The notes below the pieces were generated by a model. The model did not search any database. It was not told the origin of the DNA and worked only from the letters and a program-made list of their open reading frames with translations. From positions 65,654 through 129,653 of the forward strand of contig NZ_BAABBA010000013.1 in the NCBI RefSeq assembly GCF_039537705.1: 64,000 bases of DNA, read 5' to 3'. Shown here in pieces: positions 60,979 through 64,000 of this stretch. Every line of letters starts with the position of its first letter. Position 1 is the stretch's first letter. Source of the stretch: Georgenia daeguensis (GTDB lineage Bacteria; Actinomycetota; Actinomycetes; Actinomycetales; Actinomycetaceae). Both the position numbers and the translations under genes were made by a program.

Positions 60979-61455
60979 GTGGGGGAGAGCGACGACATCC
61001 TTCTCCGGTACTGCCTGCAGAAGTTCGACGAGCTGACGCAGCTGGTCGTCGACCTGGGCGACGAGCTGGCCAACCTGCGCCCCGACGTCGAGGGCGCGAA
61101 CTCGCCGGTCGCCATCCTGGTCCACTGCTGCGGCATGATGCGGAACTGGTCCAGCACCGTGAACCTGGGCGTCCCGATTCCACGCCATCGCGACGCGGAG
61201 TTCCGGGCACGGACGACCGTCGCCGAGGTGGCGAGCCTCGCGCGAACGACCCGGTCGGCGTTCGAGGGTGACGTGCGCCAGACCGTGCTGGACAGTGCGC
61301 CGGTGGCCGTCCCGCCTGGGCGAGAGGAGTTCTGGACCGGCACGTGCCGCGGCGTCCTGCTCCACGTGTTCGAGGAGCTGTGCCAGCACCTCGGCCAGGC
61401 GGAGATCACTCGGGACTTGCTGAGCGCCGGCCAGCCCGCTGCCCCTGGGAGTTGA
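60979..61455 (+). CDS. DinB-like/DUF664 protein
   Basis: A 158-residue four-helix-bundle protein. It has two of the three His positions expected for metal binding, in AILVHCCGMMRNW and ELCQHLGQAEITRDL, and the DinB-type C-terminal helix. Relatives include mycothiol- or bacillithiol-dependent enzymes and proteins of unknown function. The GTG start follows GAGGAGA. It is downstream of the SRPBCC gene by 83 bp and may share its transcript. Confidence 0.82.
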   Translation: MGESDDILLRYCLQKFDELTQLVVDLGDELANLRPDVEGANSPVAILVHCCGMMRNWSSTVNLGVPIPRHRDAEFRARTTVAEVASLARTTRSAFEGDVRQTVLDSAPVAVPPGREEFWTGTCRGVLLHVFEELCQHLGQAEITRDLLSAGQPAAPGS

Positions 61456-61578
61456 CCCAGGCGGGCGTAGCATGGCGCGCGCAGGTGAGCCGACAGGTCA
61501 GGCTTCGGCGCTTGTCCTCCGGCCCCTGCCACGACGGGTCGCCCGGTCCGCCCGGACGGCCGAGGGCGGTGGTCCCCG

Positions 61579-62583
61579 ATGAGGGATGTGGCCATAGATC
61601 TGCTGCACGTCGGTCGCTTCACACCCGTGGCGCCCTACCAGCGTTTCGCCTATCTGTGCAGCGGTCTGCTCATCGCCAGTGCTGCCTTCCACGCCGCCGT
61701 CTTCCTCGTGGACGGCGGGCCGTGGGTGGGTCCGATCTCCTGGCGCAAACCCATCGTGTTCGGGCTCTCCTTCGGCATCACGTTGGCGACGCTCACCTGG
61801 ATCACGACCTTCCTGCGACCACGGAAGGCCGTCGGCTGGGCCGTCCTCGGGACGTACTCGCTGGCGTCCGTGGGCGAGGTCGCCCTGATCTCCATGCAGA
61901 GGTGGCGCGGAGTCCCCTCCCACTTCAACGAGAGCACCGCGTTCGACGGACTCGTCTTCTCGATGATGGGATCGCTCGTCACGCTGATCGGCATCCTGAC
62001 CGTGCTCATCACGGTGCGGTCCTTCTTCCGTGTGGATGCCCCTCGCCCTCTCGCGCGGGCCATCCGGCTGGGCTTGGTCCTGATGCTCGTCAGCCAGGCG
62101 GTCGGCGTTCAGATGATCGCGGAGGGCGGCAACACGTTTGGCGCCGCAGGCGCCCTCAAGGTGCCGCACGCCGTCGCCCTGCACGCGGCCCAGGTCCTCC
62201 CGGCGCTGGCACTCGTGCTCCTGGCGTCCCGCGCCAGCGAACGTCACGTGCTTCGGGTGCTTGCCGTGGGGACGACCGGCTACGTCGGCCTTGTCGCCTC
62301 AGTCATGGCCCAGACGTACAGCGGCCGGGCGGCGCTCGACCTCGCCGTCGTCCCTGCCGCGCTGGCACTCCTCGGCTTCGGGCTCTTGGTCGGGAGCGGG
62401 GCCGTTGCGATGTTCAACCTTGCCGCGAGCCGTTCGCCGACGAGTCCGAACACGTTCGGCGGGCCGTCCGGAGCTGCGCCGCTCGGACGGGCGTATGAGA
62501 AGAGCGCCGACCTGGTAGTTGCGCGCCCCGCCGCCCGTGACGAGTGGCGAGGCGCCGTGCTGCCTGACTGCTGTCAAGGCTGA
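61579..62583 (+). CDS. Integral membrane protein of unknown family
   Basis: A 334-residue protein with about seven hydrophobic helices between residues 20 and 285, followed by a polar, Pro/Ser-rich tail. Conserved-looking charged positions are in WVGPISWRKPIVFGLSFGIT and in SMQRWRGVPSHFNESTAFDG, which lie between helices. I do not recognise the family. A GATGAGG sequence surrounds the start. There is no regulator or enzyme next to it that suggests a function. Confidence 0.72.
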   Translation: MRDVAIDLLHVGRFTPVAPYQRFAYLCSGLLIASAAFHAAVFLVDGGPWVGPISWRKPIVFGLSFGITLATLTWITTFLRPRKAVGWAVLGTYSLASVGEVALISMQRWRGVPSHFNESTAFDGLVFSMMGSLVTLIGILTVLITVRSFFRVDAPRPLARAIRLGLVLMLVSQAVGVQMIAEGGNTFGAAGALKVPHAVALHAAQVLPALALVLLASRASERHVLRVLAVGTTGYVGLVASVMAQTYSGRAALDLAVVPAALALLGFGLLVGSGAVAMFNLAASRSPTSPNTFGGPSGAAPLGRAYEKSADLVVARPAARDEWRGAVLPDCCQG

Positions 62584-62809
62584 CCGCTCTCACGCGGCCC
62601 CGGCGGCGGAGACGGACCCTGCGGCGGCCGGACTGGCGAGGCTCTCAGCTCCGCGAGCGGTGAGGACAGCGAGGGCGAGGAACGCCACGATCGGCGAGGA
62701 CGGGCGCACGCTTATCCTGCGGCGCCGCAACGGCGAGATATATATCGCCGCTCCACTTGGCTCCGTCGAGTTGCGACCTGAGATTCGGGCGCCGAAGAGC
62801 GAGGGGTGA
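62519..62809 (+). CDS. Possible small protein or gene fragment
   Basis: A 96-residue frame that overlaps the end of the previous gene by 65 bp in another frame. Only the second half looks like real protein: it has GC-rich third positions and a short beta-like stretch, GEDGRTLILRRRNGEIYIAA. It may start later at a GTG near 62660, or be a remnant. I see no ribosome-binding site and do not recognise it. Confidence 0.3.
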   Translation: MRAPPPVTSGEAPCCLTAVKADRSHAAPAAETDPAAAGLARLSAPRAVRTARARNATIGEDGRTLILRRRNGEIYIAAPLGSVELRPEIRAPKSEG

Positions 62810-62851
62810 CCTCTACGCACCCGCGGCCGACGGTTCCCGTGCGGTGAGGTG

Positions 62852-63394
62852 TCAGCCGCAGGTGTCGCAGACGCCGGTCGCGGGTAGTTGCATGAAGCAC
62901 GTCGGACATGGGGCGGACTCCCGGCTCTCGGAGCCTGTCGGACCTCCACCGCTGCCGCGGGTGTACCCAGGAAGCTCGGTGACCTTGTAGTCGTGCCAGA
63001 TCGAGTACTTGTTGATGTACGTGGTGAGCTGGTCTGGTCCACCGAGCGCCACGTACTGACGTGAGGCCGGTATCCACACGAGGCCGTGCCTGATGTCGTT
63101 ATCTGCGATGAAGTCACGTACCAGGGCGCGGTTCTGGACAGGGACTGGCAGTGCTTCCATCCCGCGCTCCAGCGTGTCGTAGTAGGTGCGCCCACGCTGC
63201 TCGAGTTCGGGACGACACGACTCGCACAGGGCACGCCCTGCGGCAGACTCCGGGGTCGCCGCCAATAGAGCTGACGTCGTGGACAGGTGGGGGCACGCCT
63301 CGATGTGCAGTTTTGCACCGGGCTTGCCAGTGTGGACCAGCGGCGTGCCGGAAGCTTTGGACAGTTGAAACCAGGTCGCGACGTCGTCGGCCAT
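62852..63394 (-). CDS. Zinc-ribbon-containing protein of unknown function
   Basis: A 180-residue soluble protein I do not recognise. Residues 30-70 hold a His/Cys cluster (HIEACPHLS and LCESCRPEL) and the last 20 residues form a zinc ribbon, CPTCFMQLP and CDTCG. A basic, aromatic stretch with YDTLERGMEALPVPVQNR lies in the middle. The two metal sites suggest binding of nucleic acid or of a partner protein. Base composition is less GC-biased than in most of the window, which fits an accessory region. Confidence 0.72.
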   Translation of the reverse strand: MADDVATWFQLSKASGTPLVHTGKPGAKLHIEACPHLSTTSALLAATPESAAGRALCESCRPELEQRGRTYYDTLERGMEALPVPVQNRALVRDFIADNDIRHGLVWIPASRQYVALGGPDQLTTYINKYSIWHDYKVTELPGYTRGSGGGPTGSESRESAPCPTCFMQLPATGVCDTCG

Positions 63395-63545
63395 GAATCG
63401 CCTCCAGAGGCGCCCCGGAGAATCGAGGAAAGGTCGTGGTGGTCGTAGAAGTACAAGGATTCAAGACGACGGATAGTTAGGGCCACCTTCGACGGGTGGC
63501 ACGCAGTCCGCTTCTGAGATCCCGGAGCGTTTCCATGCTAATGGG

Positions 63546-63887
63546 TCACTGGTTCCCACGTCCCGGGAAGCGCTCCGTCAAGAAGGCGTAGATCCTCCGC
63601 CATTCTAGGATTCCGTCGTAAAACGGTCGCGGATCGGGGGCACCAGCCTTGGCGTCCTCGGCCGAGACAGATGTCCCGTCATGATCACGGAAGGCTTGGT
63701 AGTGGTGCAGCAGCATCTTGTGCCGCCGGAACCTGCCTGAACTTGTCTGCAGAGCCACGTGAGAGCGCAGGGCGTCCCCCTGAAACCAACGAACGGTGCA
63801 ACGATTCCCGTCCGGTTGATCGAAGGCCGCCAGTAGCATCAACCTCAAAATTGGACCGGCAACAGCTGGAGGACGGGTCTGCTGCAC
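63546..63887 (-). pseudogene. Unknown protein, probably cut at its 5' end by the IS element
   Basis: About 113 residues from a GTG at 63887. The second half (FRRHKMLLHHYQAFRDHDG, DPRPFYDGILEWRRIYAFLT) reads like normal protein, but no family is recognised. The same frame stays open upstream through the likely IS end until a stop near 63950, with no better start. That fits a longer gene whose beginning was replaced by the insertion. It could also be an intact small gene, so the pseudogene call is tentative. Confidence 0.45.
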
Positions 63888-63901
63888 GGATAGGTGACAT
63901 C

Positions 63902-64000
63902 TGATCTGTGGTGCCGCAGGGTGCCACTGGAAGGATGTGCACCGTGCCTAAGCCATACCCCAAGGAGTTCCGCGACGACGTCGTGCGGGTCGCGCGGAAT
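63902..64000 (+). mobile_element. Left end of an IS3-family insertion sequence
   Basis: The last bases of the window start a transposase with the IS3-family orfA beginning PKPYPKEFRDDVVRVARN, preceded by a short leader. The left inverted repeat probably begins near TGATCTGTGGTG (63902). The rest of the element lies beyond the window, so its target-site duplication cannot be seen. Confidence 0.75.
63935..64000 (+). CDS. IS3-family transposase OrfA, N-terminal fragment
   Basis: The first 22 residues of an IS3 orfA protein, from an ATG at 63935 or an in-frame GTG at 63944. The PYPKEFRDDVVRVARN start matches many actinobacterial IS3 orfA helix-turn-helix proteins. The gene is truncated only by the window edge. 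GGAAGG precedes it. Confidence 0.8.
   Translation, partial: MCTVPKPYPKEFRDDVVRVARN

Overview
The window is very GC-rich, with strong G/C bias at third codon positions, frequent GTG starts and many ATGA/GTGA gene overlaps. ABC-transporter lipoproteins, LacI/TetR/GntR regulators and sugar ABC loci without their own ATPase point to a free-living, plant- or soil-associated high-GC actinobacterium. A member of Micrococcales (Georgenia/Cellulomonas-like) is my inference; no rRNA or tRNA gene was found to settle it. I see no CRISPR array, prophage or plasmid origin. The only mobile element is the left end of an IS3-type insertion sequence at the right edge.

Layout. 1-645: N-terminal part of a sensor histidine kinase. 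865-9858: small membrane proteins, a TetR/MMPL efflux pair, a cupin, a TetR/medium-chain reductase pair with a long palindromic operator, two adjacent DUF4386 membrane proteins and an unrecognised protein. 10022-15109: a tripartite tricarboxylate transporter operon (tctC-tctB-tctA) followed by an MFS permease, divergent from a GntR regulator. 15113-15238: a 9-bp minisatellite. 15256-23369: universal stress protein, YnfA, MerR, TetR/GMC oxidoreductase, SulP anion transporter, serine hydrolase, glycolipid-binding-like protein and acetyltransferase.

23600-35555 is the most unusual region. A LacI gene with a double palindromic operator leads into two sugar permeases and a binding lipoprotein. After a hairpin and an inverted-repeat cluster come seven translationally coupled genes: two ADP-ribosylglycohydrolase-family proteins, a PfkB kinase, a barrel/FGE-sulfatase-domain fusion, a CaiB-type CoA transferase and a CitE/HpcH-type lyase (six coupled genes plus the upstream transporter unit). 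It reads as a complete uptake-and-degradation pathway for an unidentified glycosylated or ribosylated acid. A secreted esterase with repeat domain follows 46 bp later.

37754-40627: CinA-like protein, DUF1540 protein and acyl-CoA ligase. 40680-47416: a second uptake operon, with a TetR regulator, a branched-chain-amino-acid-type ABC transporter (with a fused permease-ATPase) and an amidase, ending in a strong hairpin. 47664-51574: membrane protein, winged-helix protein, FAD oxidoreductase and pyridoxamine-oxidase-like protein. 51582-59820: a xyloglucan-oligosaccharide-type operon (LacI, binding protein, two permeases, GH31 alpha-xylosidase, GH1 beta-glucosidase) with several matching LacI sites. 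59977-62583: small housekeeping or unknown genes. 62584-64000: a less conserved tail with unknown proteins and the IS3 end, which appears to have cut into a gene.
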